A stretch of 64,000 bases of DNA from Streptomyces sulfonofaciens (GCF_014656295.1 NZ_BNCD01000001.1:682001-746000), one strand, 5' to 3'. Numbered from the stretch's first letter, positions 51,128 through 60,214 are shown. Notes: generated by a model from the letters alone, not told the origin. Numbers and translations: made by a program.

Positions 51128-52639
51128 ATGCTCACGACCCCCGTACACCGCAGCGCACCCCCCGACCCGGTGGTGCTCGACGGCCACACCCTGGACGCCA
51201 CCGGCGTGACCCGCCTGGCCGATGTCCAGGCGGACCCGCGCGTCGACCCCGCGGCGCTCACCCGGATGGAGACCACCTGGCGCGCGGCCCGGCAACTGAC
51301 CAAGACAGGGCGGATATACGGCCGCAGCACCGGCGTCGGCGCCCACCGCTCGGTGGAGATCACCCCCCAGGACGCGGACGGCCACGACCTGCGCCTCCTC
51401 GCCAGCCACGCCGGCGGCATCGGAGCCCCGCTCCCGGCCCGCCAGGTCCGGGCCATGCTCGCGGTGCGGATCAACCAGCTACTGGCCGGCGGCTCCGGCC
51501 TGCGCCCCGCCATCGTGCTCACCCTCGCCGAGGCGCTCCGCGCCCGGGTGCACCCGGAGGTGAACGAATACGGCGCGATCGGCACCGGGGACCTCACCGC
51601 ACTCGCGCAGCTCGGTCTCACCCTCGTCGGCCGCAGGCCCTGGTCGGCCGCGGAGCCGCAGGCGGGTGACCCCCCTGCCGCCATCCCCATGGAGCCCGGC
51701 GACGCGCTCGGCCTGCTGAGCAGCAACGCCCTCACGCTCGGCCAGGCCGCCCTGGTCTGCCACGACCTGGGCGGGCTGCTGCGCGCCTCGCACGCCGTCA
51801 CGGCCCTGTCGCTGCTGGCGGTGGAGGGCTCCCTGGAGGCGTACGCGGCACCGGTGCACGCCGCCCGGCCGCACCCCGGCTCGGTGCACACCGCCGCGGA
51901 GGTCCGGCGGCTGCTCGGGGCCCCGGACCGGCCGGAGCCGCCGGCCGGCCGCATCCAGGACCCGTTCGCCTTCCGCTGCTTCCCGCAGCAGCACGGTCCC
52001 GCGCTGGAGGCCTGCGCGGCGCTGGAGCGGGTGCTCGCCGTGGACCTGAACTGCGCCGCGGAGAACCCGCTGTTCACCCGGGAGGGCCCGGGCGGCGGTC
52101 CAGGCGCCTACCACCACGGCGGCTTCTTCGCCGCGCCGCTCACCCTCGCGCTCGACCAGCTCTGCCTGGCCGTGCTCGGCACCGCCCGGCTGTCCGCGGC
52201 CCGCCTGGTGGCCCTCGGCAGGAGCGATCTCACCGGGCTGCCGTCCTTCCTCACCGACGGCACGCCCGGCAGCTCCGGGATGATGATCCTGGAGCACAGC
52301 GCCACCGGCGCGCTGGCCGAGGTGGAGGCGTGCGCGGCGCCGGCCTCGCTCTCCCATGCGGTGCTCGCGCAGGGCGTGGAGGAGGCCGCCAGCTTCGCCA
52401 CCCAGGCGTCCCGCAAGGCGCTGCGCGCCATCGGCGCCTACCGGCTGGTCCTCGGCTGCGAACTGCTGGCCGCGGTGCGCGCGCTGCGACTGCGCGGCTG
52501 CGCGCCTGACCCGGCGCTGCCCGCGGGGCAGGCGTTCGCACTCGCCGCGGCCGCCCTCGACCCGGAGACGGCCGACCGTCCGCTCACCGCGGACGTCGCG
52601 GCGGCCGCCGCCGTACTCGACGACCTGCCGGGTCTGTAG
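51128..52639 (+). CDS. HAL/PAL-fold aromatic amino acid lyase-like protein without canonical MIO triad
   Basis: This 503-residue protein starts at ATG 51128 behind AGGAGG. It follows the histidine/phenylalanine ammonia-lyase fold: GRIYGRSTGVGAHRSVEI (catalytic-loop Tyr), LRPAIVLTLAEALRARVHPE, IQDPFAFRCFPQQHGPALEA (the conserved QDxYxxRxxPQ region) and DLNCAAENPLF. The strand that should carry the self-cyclising Ala-Ser-Gly reads VNEYGAIGTGDLTALAQLGL near 145-164, so the ASG triad is replaced. The protein may lack MIO chemistry or act differently. Residue changes were judged by eye against remembered family motifs. Confidence 0.85.
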   Translation: MLTTPVHRSAPPDPVVLDGHTLDATGVTRLADVQADPRVDPAALTRMETTWRAARQLTKTGRIYGRSTGVGAHRSVEITPQDADGHDLRLLASHAGGIGAPLPARQVRAMLAVRINQLLAGGSGLRPAIVLTLAEALRARVHPEVNEYGAIGTGDLTALAQLGLTLVGRRPWSAAEPQAGDPPAAIPMEPGDALGLLSSNALTLGQAALVCHDLGGLLRASHAVTALSLLAVEGSLEAYAAPVHAARPHPGSVHTAAEVRRLLGAPDRPEPPAGRIQDPFAFRCFPQQHGPALEACAALERVLAVDLNCAAENPLFTREGPGGGPGAYHHGGFFAAPLTLALDQLCLAVLGTARLSAARLVALGRSDLTGLPSFLTDGTPGSSGMMILEHSATGALAEVEACAAPASLSHAVLAQGVEEAASFATQASRKALRAIGAYRLVLGCELLAAVRALRLRGCAPDPALPAGQAFALAAAALDPETADRPLTADVAAAAAVLDDLPGL

Positions 52640-52830
52640 CGGCGGCCTGCCGGGTCTGTAGCGGCGGCTACCGGTCGGCTACAGCGGCTACCGGTCTGTA
52701 GCGGCGGCCTGCCGGGTCTGTAGCGGTGCCGCCGGGTCGGTAGCGGCGGCTACCGGTCTGTAGCAGGTGGCCTGCCGGGTCTGTAGCGGTGCCTGCGGTC
52801 TGTAGCGGTGCCTGCCGGGTCTGTGGCGGG
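52622..52830. repeat. Tandem copies of the lyase-like gene's stop-codon region
   Basis: The gene ends CTGCCGGGTCTGTAGCGGCG, and this segment is then repeated, exactly or with changes (CTACCGGTCTGTAGCGG, CTGCCGGGTCTGTAGCGG), about nine times in 200 bp. Each copy carries a TAG in frame-like context. It probably grew by slippage from the 3' end of the gene. Confidence 0.85.
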
Positions 52831-53668
52831 GGTCGCCTGTGTGTCCGGGGTCGCCTGTGTGTCAGGGGTCGCCGGTGGTTCTGGGGTCACCCGTGATCAT
52901 GGGTCGCCCGTGCCCGGGGTTGCCTGTCCCTGGGGAGCTGGTTCCTGGGGCGCCTTTGCCCGACGGTCGTCCGCCGGTGCCGCCTGCGTCCGGGGTTGCC
53001 GGTCCCTGCGGTCGCCGGCGCCCTCCCGCGGCGCCCGCCGGGCGCCGCGGGCTGTGCCGCGGGCAGTGGTCCTGGCGTCCGGTGCCCGTGGTGGCCCCGG
53101 CCCCGGCCGCCCTCGTCCCTGCCGAGGTGCCCGGCACCGACGAGCGCGGTCGTGACCGCACCCTCGGATGTACCGGTGCCGGTGCACCTGGCCTCGGCCA
53201 GTGGGCGGATGGTCCCACCGGCCGAAGTCGGTGAGGGCCGCCGGCGTGGGCAGGGAAGGACGGCGGCCCCCCTCCGCACGGACACCGGGGCCCGCACGGC
53301 CTTGCCGGCCAGTCCACCGCTTTCCGGGGCCCCTGGGGAGTGTGCGCACGCCGGGAACACGGGTGCGCGTTTCACACGGGGTGCGCGCCAGGTCCGGACC
53401 ACCACGGCCCCCTCCGCCCCGGGCCACCACGGCTGCCCCCTCCGCCCCGGGCCTCCGACCCGCCCCGGGCCTCCGCCCCGCTTCTGCTGTTCGCCCCGCG
53501 TACCTCCGCTTCTGCCGCCCGCCCCGCCTCCCTCCGGTGGGCCCCCGCCGCGCCCCCGAACGGCAGCCTCGTGCCGCCAGGCGCCGGCGCACGCGGGCAG
53601 CTCGGTGGAGTGGCTGCCGGGGACTGGCAAGATCGGTCCGGAAGATGGCGTACACTCGTAATCACCGA
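52831..53668. other. Repeat-rich spacer before tRNA-fMet, no gene seen
   Basis: The region to about 52960 continues as degenerate GGGGTCGCCTGTGTGTC-like repeats, and 53395-53530 is C-rich low complexity (CCCGGGCCTCCGCCCCG). Open frames on both strands lack domains. TACACT at 53651-53656 is a likely -10 for the tRNA. Confidence 0.5.
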
Positions 53669-53742
53669 CGCGGGGTGGAGCAGCTCGGTAGCTCGCTGGG
53701 CTCATAACCCAGAGGTCGCAGGTTCAAATCCTGTCCCCGCTA
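53669..53742 (+). tRNA. Initiator tRNA-fMet (anticodon CAT)
   Basis: The acceptor CGCGGGG pairs with CCCCGCT but leaves C1 unpaired with T72, an initiator feature. The anticodon stem CTGGG/CCCAG ends in three G-C pairs and encloses CTCATAA (CAT). The T loop is TTCAAAT. CCA is not encoded. Confidence 0.93.
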
Positions 53743-54075
53743 CTGAGACCGAGGGGCCGGAACCGCTCATGGTTCCGGCCCCTCGGCGTGTCTGCGTGCC
53801 GTTCGTGCGCCGTCTGCGGGCGTCTCCATGCATCTGCGGTGCGTGTACGTGTACGCCCGCGGCGCGTGTACGTGTGCGCCCATGGGGCCCCGGCCCGTGT
53901 CCGTCCGCGGTCCGTGTCCGTGTCCGTCCGCGGGGCGTGCCCGTGTCCGTCCGCGGGGCGCGTGTGGCGCCCGCGGAGCCGACGACCGAGCGCCGATCGA
54001 TTCGCCATAAGCGACAAAACCGGTCAAGCTTGATTCTGTTGCCGAAACACGAGCAGCAGTGGCAGGAGAAGAGCG
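53743..54075. other. Intergenic region before the second phosphatase gene
   Basis: The first 50 bp contain a GGGGCCGGAACC...GGTTCCGGCCCC inverted repeat (53752-53783), a likely tRNA terminator. Then come repeats of CGTGTCCGTCCGCGG type (53895-53965). No gene is supported. A partial sigma-WhiG-like element was noted near 54024-54048. Confidence 0.5.
53752..53783 (+). terminator. Terminator after tRNA-fMet
   Basis: GGGGCCGGAACC and GGTTCCGGCCCC form a perfect 12-bp stem with a short loop, 9 bp after the tRNA. Confidence 0.8.
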
Positions 54076-55491
54076 GTGACGCAGCCAGGACCGTACGGCG
54101 ACGGACACCGCGAGGGAGACGGGCCGTCCCTCGGCGGCGGGCCGCCCGGTGCCGTGCGGCCGCCCGACACCCCACGGCCGTCCGGCGCCTCCCGGTCCCC
54201 CGCCGCCCGGCGGGGGCCCGCGGGAGCACGTGCGGCCGCCGGCCCGCCGCGCCCGGGCGCCGTCCCGCGCCGCGTGCCGTCCAGGGGCGCCACCCGGCAC
54301 CGCGCGTCCGTCGCGCAGCCGCTGCGGCCCACCCTGGTCACCACCCTCTTCGCGCCCGTCCGACCGCTGCCCGGCAGGGCCCTGCCGGGCACCGGCGGCG
54401 GGCTCGCGCCGGACGCGGGGCGCTGGGCCCGGCTGATGCGGCAACTGGTGCGGCTGTCGCCGTGGCTGATCGTCCTCGGCGGGCTGCTCTTCGACGCCCT
54501 GCTGCCGGTGAAGTACAGCGCGGTGCCCATCTTCGTGGCCGCCCCGCTGATCGCCGCGCCGTTCTACCGGCCGCATGCCGTGATCGTCATCGGCGCTATC
54601 GCACTGACCGGCACCCTGGTGCGCAACGCCGAGCGCATGACGATCGACAACGCCAACGGCATCACCCAGCTCGTCACCTGCTTCGTCGTGAGCCTGCTCG
54701 CCCTGCTCATCAACCGCGTCGTGCAGCGCGGCTACACGATGCTCACCTCCGCCAGACAGGTCGCCACGGCCGTCCAGCGCGCCGTGCTGCCCGAGCCCCC
54801 CGAGCGCCTCGCGGGCCTGGAGGTGGCGGCGCGCTACGAGGCGGCGCAGGCCGAGGCGTTCATCGGCGGCGACCTCTACGCCGTGCAGGACACCCCGCAC
54901 GGCGTACGGGTCGTGGTCGGCGACGTCAGAGGCAAGGGCCTCGGTGCGGTGGCAGCGGTCGCGGTGCTGATCGGTGCCTTCCGGGAGGCCGCGGAGCAGG
55001 AGTCCTCGCTGGAGGCGGTGGCGCAGCGGCTCGACCGCGCGCTGGCGCGCGAGACGGCGATCCGGCAGGGGCCCGAGGGGTTCGAGGAGTTCGCCACCGC
55101 GGTCTTCGCCGAGATCCCGCACGGCCGGGACGTCGTGCGGGTCGTCAACCGCGGCCACCCCTGGCCGCTCGCGCTGTACGCGGACGGCGCACTGCGGGAG
55201 GTGGCGGCCTGCGACGCCGCGCTGCCGCTCGGCATGTCCGACCTCGGCGCATGGCCCCCGCAGGCCCGGGACGTCCCGTTCCCGCGCGGAGCCACCCTGC
55301 TGATGTACACCGACGGGGTCACCGAGGCCCGCAACGCGCACGGGACCTTCTACGACCCGGTGGCCAGCCTCCGGGGGCGGGTCTTCGGCGGCCCCGACGA
55401 CCTGCTGTCCGTCGTCACCGGGGAGGTGCGCCGGCACACCGGAGACGGTGGGACGGACGACCTGGCCCTGCTCGCCGTGCGCCGCCCCTGA
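54076..55491 (+). CDS. Membrane-anchored SpoIIE/RsbU-type PP2C phosphatase (second paralogue)
   Basis: This 471-residue protein starts at GTG 54076 (AGGAGAAG upstream). Residues 1-115 are Pro/Gly/Arg low complexity. Four hydrophobic segments follow (SPWLIVLGGLLFDALLPVKY, VPIFVAAPLIAAPFYRPHAV). The phosphatase domain has FIGGDLYAVQDTPHGVRVVV, GDVRGKGLGAVAAVAVLIGA, RGHPWPLALY, LLMYTDGVTEARNAHGTFYD and TDDLALLAV. It is a clear paralogue of 24314-25480 with the same domain order. It probably acts on an anti-anti-sigma protein encoded elsewhere. Confidence 0.9.
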   Translation: MTQPGPYGDGHREGDGPSLGGGPPGAVRPPDTPRPSGASRSPAARRGPAGARAAAGPPRPGAVPRRVPSRGATRHRASVAQPLRPTLVTTLFAPVRPLPGRALPGTGGGLAPDAGRWARLMRQLVRLSPWLIVLGGLLFDALLPVKYSAVPIFVAAPLIAAPFYRPHAVIVIGAIALTGTLVRNAERMTIDNANGITQLVTCFVVSLLALLINRVVQRGYTMLTSARQVATAVQRAVLPEPPERLAGLEVAARYEAAQAEAFIGGDLYAVQDTPHGVRVVVGDVRGKGLGAVAAVAVLIGAFREAAEQESSLEAVAQRLDRALARETAIRQGPEGFEEFATAVFAEIPHGRDVVRVVNRGHPWPLALYADGALREVAACDAALPLGMSDLGAWPPQARDVPFPRGATLLMYTDGVTEARNAHGTFYDPVASLRGRVFGGPDDLLSVVTGEVRRHTGDGGTDDLALLAVRRP

Positions 55492-55677
55492 GAGCTACGC
55501 GCGTCACTCCACCGTCGGCACTCGTCACCTTCGGTGACCGGGTGACCCCCCTGCGCATAACAACTGAGGCACCGTCAGAAAGTTACCAGGCGGAACACCC
55601 GGGTCAACTCGCCCGATTGCGTTCCCTCGTGTCCTGTTAAGTCCGGGCCGAAGCGGTCAATGATCAGTGGGAACTGC

Positions 55678-55707
55678 TTGGAATCGGGTGTGGTCCTCTA
55701 TTAACGT
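55678..55707 (+). promoter_or_regulatory. Predicted promoter of the riboswitch-M23 transcript
   Basis: TTGGAA (55678-55683) and TAACGT (55702-55707) are spaced by 18 bp, about 50 bp upstream of the riboswitch. Confidence 0.5.
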
Positions 55708-55756
55708 TCGATAACGCAGCGCGGTCGTCCCAGCCGCCACAAGGCGGCTCCGCGCG

Positions 55757-55905
55757 CACGCGCCGAATCCCGCGAGGGAACCGGGGAACCATCCATGTGG
55801 GGTGAATCGGGCGCGCCTTGGCCGTACGGAGCCATCCGTACGGAGCGGGCCGCCCGTAGGAGACCTTCCTGCTCCGAACCCGTCAGCTAACCCGGTAGGC
55901 GAGAA
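55757..55905 (+). promoter_or_regulatory. ydaO/yuaA-type c-di-AMP riboswitch
   Basis: The conserved blocks of the class appear in order: CGCCGAATCC, GGGAACCGGGGAACCA, GGGGTGAATC, CCCGTAGGAGACCTTCCTGC, then TCCGAACCCGTCAGCTAACC and CGGTAGGCGAGAAGGA. The final helix ends just before the ribosome site (AAGGAAAGGAG) of the M23 peptidase gene. In Streptomyces this element commonly controls cell-wall hydrolase genes, lowering their expression when c-di-AMP is high. Boundaries are approximate. Confidence 0.9.
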
Positions 55906-55927
55906 GGAAGGAAAGGAGCGCGCCCCC

Positions 55928-57538
55928 GTGGCGTCCAACCGGCCTGCCCCTTATGCCCCGGGCAATCCCCAGTCCACCCAGTCCTTCCCCGCCTTTTCCG
56001 GCGAGGGCCCCGGCGGCTCGGCCCACCGCCCCGCCGGGCACGTGCACCACCAGCCGTACCCCGCGGCCCCCGCCCCGTCCCGTCCGCAGCAGGACCGGGC
56101 CGCCGAGCAGTACGGGCGGCAGTACGGAGAGCAGCACGGGCAGCAGCACGGGCAGTGGGCCGCGGCGCAGGGCGCCACCGGCGAGCTCCGGCAGCCGGGC
56201 GGCCGGCAGCCCACTCCGCCGCGTGGCACCCGGGTCGCCGCCGACGACCCGTGGCAGCCCCGGACCACCCATGCCTTCGCCGCCCCGGCCCCCGCGGCAC
56301 AGGCCGCCCACGAGGCCCACACCGGCGACTTCGGCACCCGCACCTTCGGCCTCCACGACATCGCCGAGGGCACCGGTACCGGCACCGGGCAGTTCACCTT
56401 CCCCGACCTGACCGCCGGCGCCCCCGACGACGCCCGCGCGTTCCACGGCACCCGCCCCGGTGACGACTTCTTCGCCGACGCCGACGACGCCGCCGACCAC
56501 GCCGGTGCCGAAGACCACACCGGCGCCGGGTACGCCGACGAGAACGGGGTCGCCGGGGACGCCCGGGACACCGAGTGGAACCCGACCGCGGACTCCGTGC
56601 GCCCCGTACGCGGCAGGCACCGGGTCATGAAGCAGCGCGGCGGCCTCGCACGCAGCTCCACCGTCCTCGGTGTCGGCGTGATCGCCGCCGTCGGCGCGGG
56701 CGGCATCGCCACCGCGGAGGGCGGCAAGCCCTCGGTGCACGTCGCCATGCAGGACCTGTCGTCGATGGCCCACTCACTGCCCGACGAGGCCAGATCGCTG
56801 CCCGGCGTGGGCCACCTGCTGCCCGGCGGCTCCGACTCCTCCGGCACCCGCACCGACCCGCTCACCGGTGCCGGCGTCACCGCCGAGGACGCCGAACGCG
56901 GCACCACCGACGCCGGTGAGGCACTGCGCGAGCGAATCCTCCAGCAGGCCGAGCAGCAGCAGGACCAGGCGGAGAGCGCCGTCGAGCGCGCCGCCGAGGA
57001 CGCCGCGGCGAAGAAGGCGGCCGAAGAGGCGGCCCAGCAGAAGGAGGCGGCACGGAAGAAGGCCGCCGCCGAGCAGCAGAAGGCGGAGGAGGCCGCCAGG
57101 CGCAAGGCCGAGGCCGAGCGCCTGGCCAAGCTCGCCAAGAGCTACACCCTCCCCGTCTCTTCCTACACCCTGACCTCCCGCTTCGGTGACGCCGGTTCGA
57201 TGTGGTCCTCCGGCTACCACACCGGCCTGGACTTCGCGGCCCCCACCGGCACCCCGCTGAAGGCCATCCACACCGCGACCGTCAAGGAGGCCGGCTGGTC
57301 CGGCTCCTACGGCTACCGCACCGTCCTGGAGCTCGACGACGGCACGGAGCTCTGGTACTGCCACCAGTCCTCGATCAGCGTCAGCGTCGGCCAGAAGGTC
57401 AGCACCGGCCAGGTCATCGGCCGGGTCGGCGCCACCGGCAACGTCACGGGGCCCCACCTCCACCTGGAGGTCCACCCCGGCGGCGGTGCCGCCATCGACC
57501 CCTTCGCCTGGCTGGAGAAGGACGGCATCACGCCGTAG
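55928..57538 (+). CDS. M23-family peptidoglycan endopeptidase
   Basis: This 536-residue protein starts at GTG 55928 with AAGGAG upstream. Residues 1-230 are disordered (Gln/Pro/Asp rich), followed by a membrane segment near 245-265 (SSTVLGVGVIAAVGAGGIAT) that exports or anchors it. A coiled coil of Ala/Glu/Lys (about 335-405) leads to a LytM/M23 domain with zinc ligands in HTGLDFAAPTGTPLKAI and PHLHLEVHPGG. It should cleave peptide cross-links in the cell wall. The c-di-AMP riboswitch ahead of it ties expression to nucleotide signalling in growth, osmotic balance or spore germination. Confidence 0.93.
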   Translation: MASNRPAPYAPGNPQSTQSFPAFSGEGPGGSAHRPAGHVHHQPYPAAPAPSRPQQDRAAEQYGRQYGEQHGQQHGQWAAAQGATGELRQPGGRQPTPPRGTRVAADDPWQPRTTHAFAAPAPAAQAAHEAHTGDFGTRTFGLHDIAEGTGTGTGQFTFPDLTAGAPDDARAFHGTRPGDDFFADADDAADHAGAEDHTGAGYADENGVAGDARDTEWNPTADSVRPVRGRHRVMKQRGGLARSSTVLGVGVIAAVGAGGIATAEGGKPSVHVAMQDLSSMAHSLPDEARSLPGVGHLLPGGSDSSGTRTDPLTGAGVTAEDAERGTTDAGEALRERILQQAEQQQDQAESAVERAAEDAAAKKAAEEAAQQKEAARKKAAAEQQKAEEAARRKAEAERLAKLAKSYTLPVSSYTLTSRFGDAGSMWSSGYHTGLDFAAPTGTPLKAIHTATVKEAGWSGSYGYRTVLELDDGTELWYCHQSSISVSVGQKVSTGQVIGRVGATGNVTGPHLHLEVHPGGGAAIDPFAWLEKDGITP

Positions 57539-57659
57539 GCGCGCGGCCCCGGCCCCGGCAGGGGGCCGGGCCGGGGGGCCGGGCCGGGCTGCCGCCCGGC
57601 CCGGCTCCGTGCCGGACCGGTCCGGCTCAGTACCGGACCGTGCCGGACCGTACCGGAAT

Positions 57660-57679
57660 ACGCGCCTCAGCAGGCGCGT
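57660..57679 (+). terminator. Hairpin between the M23 and aldo/keto reductase genes
   Basis: ACGCGCCT-CAGC-AGGCGCGT is a perfect 8-bp stem with a 4-nt loop, 121 bp after the M23 stop and 11 bp before the next ATG. It may end the M23 transcript or lie in the leader of the reductase gene. Confidence 0.5.
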
Positions 57680-57690
57680 TGGCACCTGCC

Positions 57691-58635
57691 ATGACCTCAC
57701 TCCGCACACTCGGCTCGTCCGACCTCGCTGTTTCCCCGCTCTCGCTCGGCGGCAACGTCTTCGGCTGGACCGCCGACGAGTCGCAGTCCTTCGCCGTGCT
57801 CGACGCCTACGCCGCGGCCGGGGGCAACTTCATCGACACCGCCGACGTCTACTCGGCGTGGATCGACGGCAACAAGGGCGGCGAGTCCGAGACCATCATC
57901 GGGAAGTGGCTGGCCGCACGCGGCAACCGCGACGAGATCGTCGTCGCGACCAAGGTCGGTGCGCACCCCGACTACCCGGGCCTGTCCGCGGCCAACATCA
58001 AGGCCGCCGCGGAGGAGTCGCTGCGCCGCCTCGGCACCGACCACATCGACCTGTACTACACGCACAAGGACGACACCTCCGTCCCCGTGGAGGAGATCGT
58101 CACCGCTCTGGACGACCTGGTGAAGGCCGGCAAGGTGCGCGCCGTCGCGGCCTCCAACCTCACCGCCGAGCGCCTGAAGCAGTCCCTCGACTTCGCCGAG
58201 CGCGAGAACCTCGCGCCCTATGTGGCGATCCAGCCGCACTACAACCTGGTCTCCCGGGACACCTACGAGGGCGCCCTCCAGGACACCGCAGAGGCCGCGG
58301 GCGTCTCCGCCGCGCCCTACTTCTCGCTCGCCTCCGGCTTCCTGACCGGCAAGTACCGGCCAGGCGGCACCGTCGACAGCGCCCGGGCCGAAGGCGCGGG
58401 CAAGCACCTGACCACCGAGCGCGGCCGCAGGGTGCTCGGGGCGCTGGACACCGTGGCGAAGGCGCACGGCGCCGAGCCCGCCACCGTCGCCCTCGCGTGG
58501 CTGCTCACCCGGCCCACCGTCGTCTCCCCGATCGCCAGCGCCCGCACCCTGGAGCAGCTTCCCGCGCTGCTGGCCGTGACGGATCTCACCCTCACGGAGG
58601 AGGACGTCCGGCTCCTGACGGACGCCTCGGCCTGA
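57691..58635 (+). CDS. Aldo/keto reductase
   Basis: This 314-residue TIM-barrel oxidoreductase starts at ATG 57691. The catalytic tetrad is visible: Asp and Tyr in FIDTADVYSAW, Lys in VVATKVGAHPDYPG, and His in DLYYTHKDD. NADPH-binding features lie in the C-terminal IASARTLEQLPALLAVTDL. The physiological carbonyl substrate is unknown. No strong ribosome site precedes the ATG. It is a single gene, convergent with the PrsW gene. Confidence 0.93.
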   Translation: MTSLRTLGSSDLAVSPLSLGGNVFGWTADESQSFAVLDAYAAAGGNFIDTADVYSAWIDGNKGGESETIIGKWLAARGNRDEIVVATKVGAHPDYPGLSAANIKAAAEESLRRLGTDHIDLYYTHKDDTSVPVEEIVTALDDLVKAGKVRAVAASNLTAERLKQSLDFAERENLAPYVAIQPHYNLVSRDTYEGALQDTAEAAGVSAAPYFSLASGFLTGKYRPGGTVDSARAEGAGKHLTTERGRRVLGALDTVAKAHGAEPATVALAWLLTRPTVVSPIASARTLEQLPALLAVTDLTLTEEDVRLLTDASA

Positions 58636-58675
58636 CGAGCCGCCCGGCCCGGGTCCCCACGGATCCGGGCCCGGC

Positions 58676-60214
58676 TCAGACCCCCACGGGCCCGGCTCCC
58701 ACGGCCCCGGTCCCACCGCCGCCCGTCGACGGGCCCTGACGCCCGGGCCCCTCGCCGCCGCCCGGGCCGTAGGGGGCCACCCCGTACGGCACCCCGTACG
58801 GCAGGACGGGCTGCGCCGCGTAGGGAGCCCCGTACGGAAGCTGCCGGGCACCGGGCAGCGGGTGGCCGTAGCCGCCGGTCGGGTGGCCGTGGCCACCGGG
58901 CCAGGATCCATGGCCGCCGGTCGGGGGCCCGTACCCGTACGGGCCCCACCGCGGGCCGAACCAGGGCACCGGAGGCAGTGCGCGGGTGGCGTGCGCCAGT
59001 GCGGGCCCCGCCACCTGCCTGCGCTGCCAAAGCTGCCGCAGCAGCGCCTCCTCGCGGGCCACGAAGTCCGTGCCGGCGCGCCCCCGCCGGCCCCGGTGCC
59101 GCAGGAAGGCCAGGGACGTGGCGAACGCCTCGTACTCGGCGACGGCCCGTGCGGCCGGCCTGCCGCCCAGCGTGTGGCCGGCGTACTCCCGTGCGGTGCG
59201 GCGGGCCCGCATCGAGCCCAGCACCAGGGGTTCGTGGGGCGGCAGCCAGCCGGCCGCCACATAGACCGGCAGCTCCTCGCGGACCGTGCGCAGCTCGCGC
59301 TGCCTGCTCCAGATCACCAGCCAGGTCAGCAGCGCAAACACGGGCACCATGAACACCACGTACACCAGCAGAAAGCCGTAGTCGCCGAAGTCCGACGAGG
59401 CGTTCCACGTGGCGTGCATGCCGGCGGCCAGCAGCAGCCCGCAGAGCGGCAGCAGGACCCGGCGCGCCCGCTGGCGGTCGGCGGAGCCCGCCGCGAGCCC
59501 GAACCCGATGCCGGAGAGCACGGTGAACAGCGGATGCGCGAAGGGCGACATGACCACGCGGACGAAGAACGTGGCCATCGTCAGCGAGGCGAAGCCGCTG
59601 TCGCCGGTGAGCTGGTCGTCGCCGAAGGCGGTGCCCAGGTAGAGGACGTTCTCGGTGAACGCGAAGCCGGTGGCGGTGATGCCGGCGACCACCACGCCGT
59701 CGACCAGGCCGGTGAGGTCCCGGCGCCGGAAGAGGAAGATCAGCAGCACCGCGGCGGCCTTCGAGGACTCCTCCACCACCGGCGCTATCACGGTGGCGCC
59801 CAGCGTGTCGGCGCCGGACGGGTCGGCGGTGGCGGTGGCTATCCAGTGCGTCGCGAAGCTGTTGGCGACGATCGCGATGAGCGCGGCCGCGCAGGCGCCC
59901 CAGGCGAAGCAGAAGACGACGTTCCGCCAGGGCCCCGGAGCGACCCGGTCGAGCCAGCGGAAGGCCGCGACGAGCAATGGCACGGGCAGCACGGCCAGCC
60001 CGAGGCCGACCAGGAAGCCCTCGGTGCCGGTCTGCTCGCGCACCAGGGCCAGGATCACCAGCCCGCAGAGTGCGAGCAGCGTGCTCAGCGCGCCCACACG
60101 GGCGCCGCGCCGCTGCCACCAGTGCGGATGACGGGCGGCGGGCGCGGGCACGGGCACGCCCGGCTGGGCGGGGGGCGTCACCGCCGGGGCGTAGGGGTTC
60201 GGACGGGTGGACAC
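58676..60214 (-). CDS. PrsW-family intramembrane metalloprotease
   Basis: This 512-residue protein starts at GTG 60214. Nine or so membrane helices cover residues 40-310. The PrsW active-site motifs are present: VVEESSKAAAVLL (EExxK), ATGFAFTENVLYLG, SPFAHPLFTVLSGIGFG and AAGMHATWNASSDFG. In Bacillus PrsW clips an anti-sigma factor within the membrane; the target here is unknown. The C-terminal 110 residues are a Gly/Pro/Tyr-rich tail (GYGPPTGGHGSWPGGHGHPT). Confidence 0.92.
   Translation of the reverse strand: MSTRPNPYAPAVTPPAQPGVPVPAPAARHPHWWQRRGARVGALSTLLALCGLVILALVREQTGTEGFLVGLGLAVLPVPLLVAAFRWLDRVAPGPWRNVVFCFAWGACAAALIAIVANSFATHWIATATADPSGADTLGATVIAPVVEESSKAAAVLLIFLFRRRDLTGLVDGVVVAGITATGFAFTENVLYLGTAFGDDQLTGDSGFASLTMATFFVRVVMSPFAHPLFTVLSGIGFGLAAGSADRQRARRVLLPLCGLLLAAGMHATWNASSDFGDYGFLLVYVVFMVPVFALLTWLVIWSRQRELRTVREELPVYVAAGWLPPHEPLVLGSMRARRTAREYAGHTLGGRPAARAVAEYEAFATSLAFLRHRGRRGRAGTDFVAREEALLRQLWQRRQVAGPALAHATRALPPVPWFGPRWGPYGYGPPTGGHGSWPGGHGHPTGGYGHPLPGARQLPYGAPYAAQPVLPYGVPYGVAPYGPGGGEGPGRQGPSTGGGGTGAVGAGPVGV

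Noticed and set aside
54024..54048. Sigma-WhiG-like promoter (TCAA ... GCCGAAAC) before the second phosphatase gene
   Set aside because: The -10-like half matches 6 of 8 bases, but the spacing from the -35-like half is 13 instead of about 15 and the -35 is imperfect; not strong enough to call.
53340..55640. Long alternative frame crossing tRNA-fMet and the phosphatase gene
   Set aside because: It runs through a tRNA and opposite the codon bias of the phosphatase frame; it is a GC-driven shadow.
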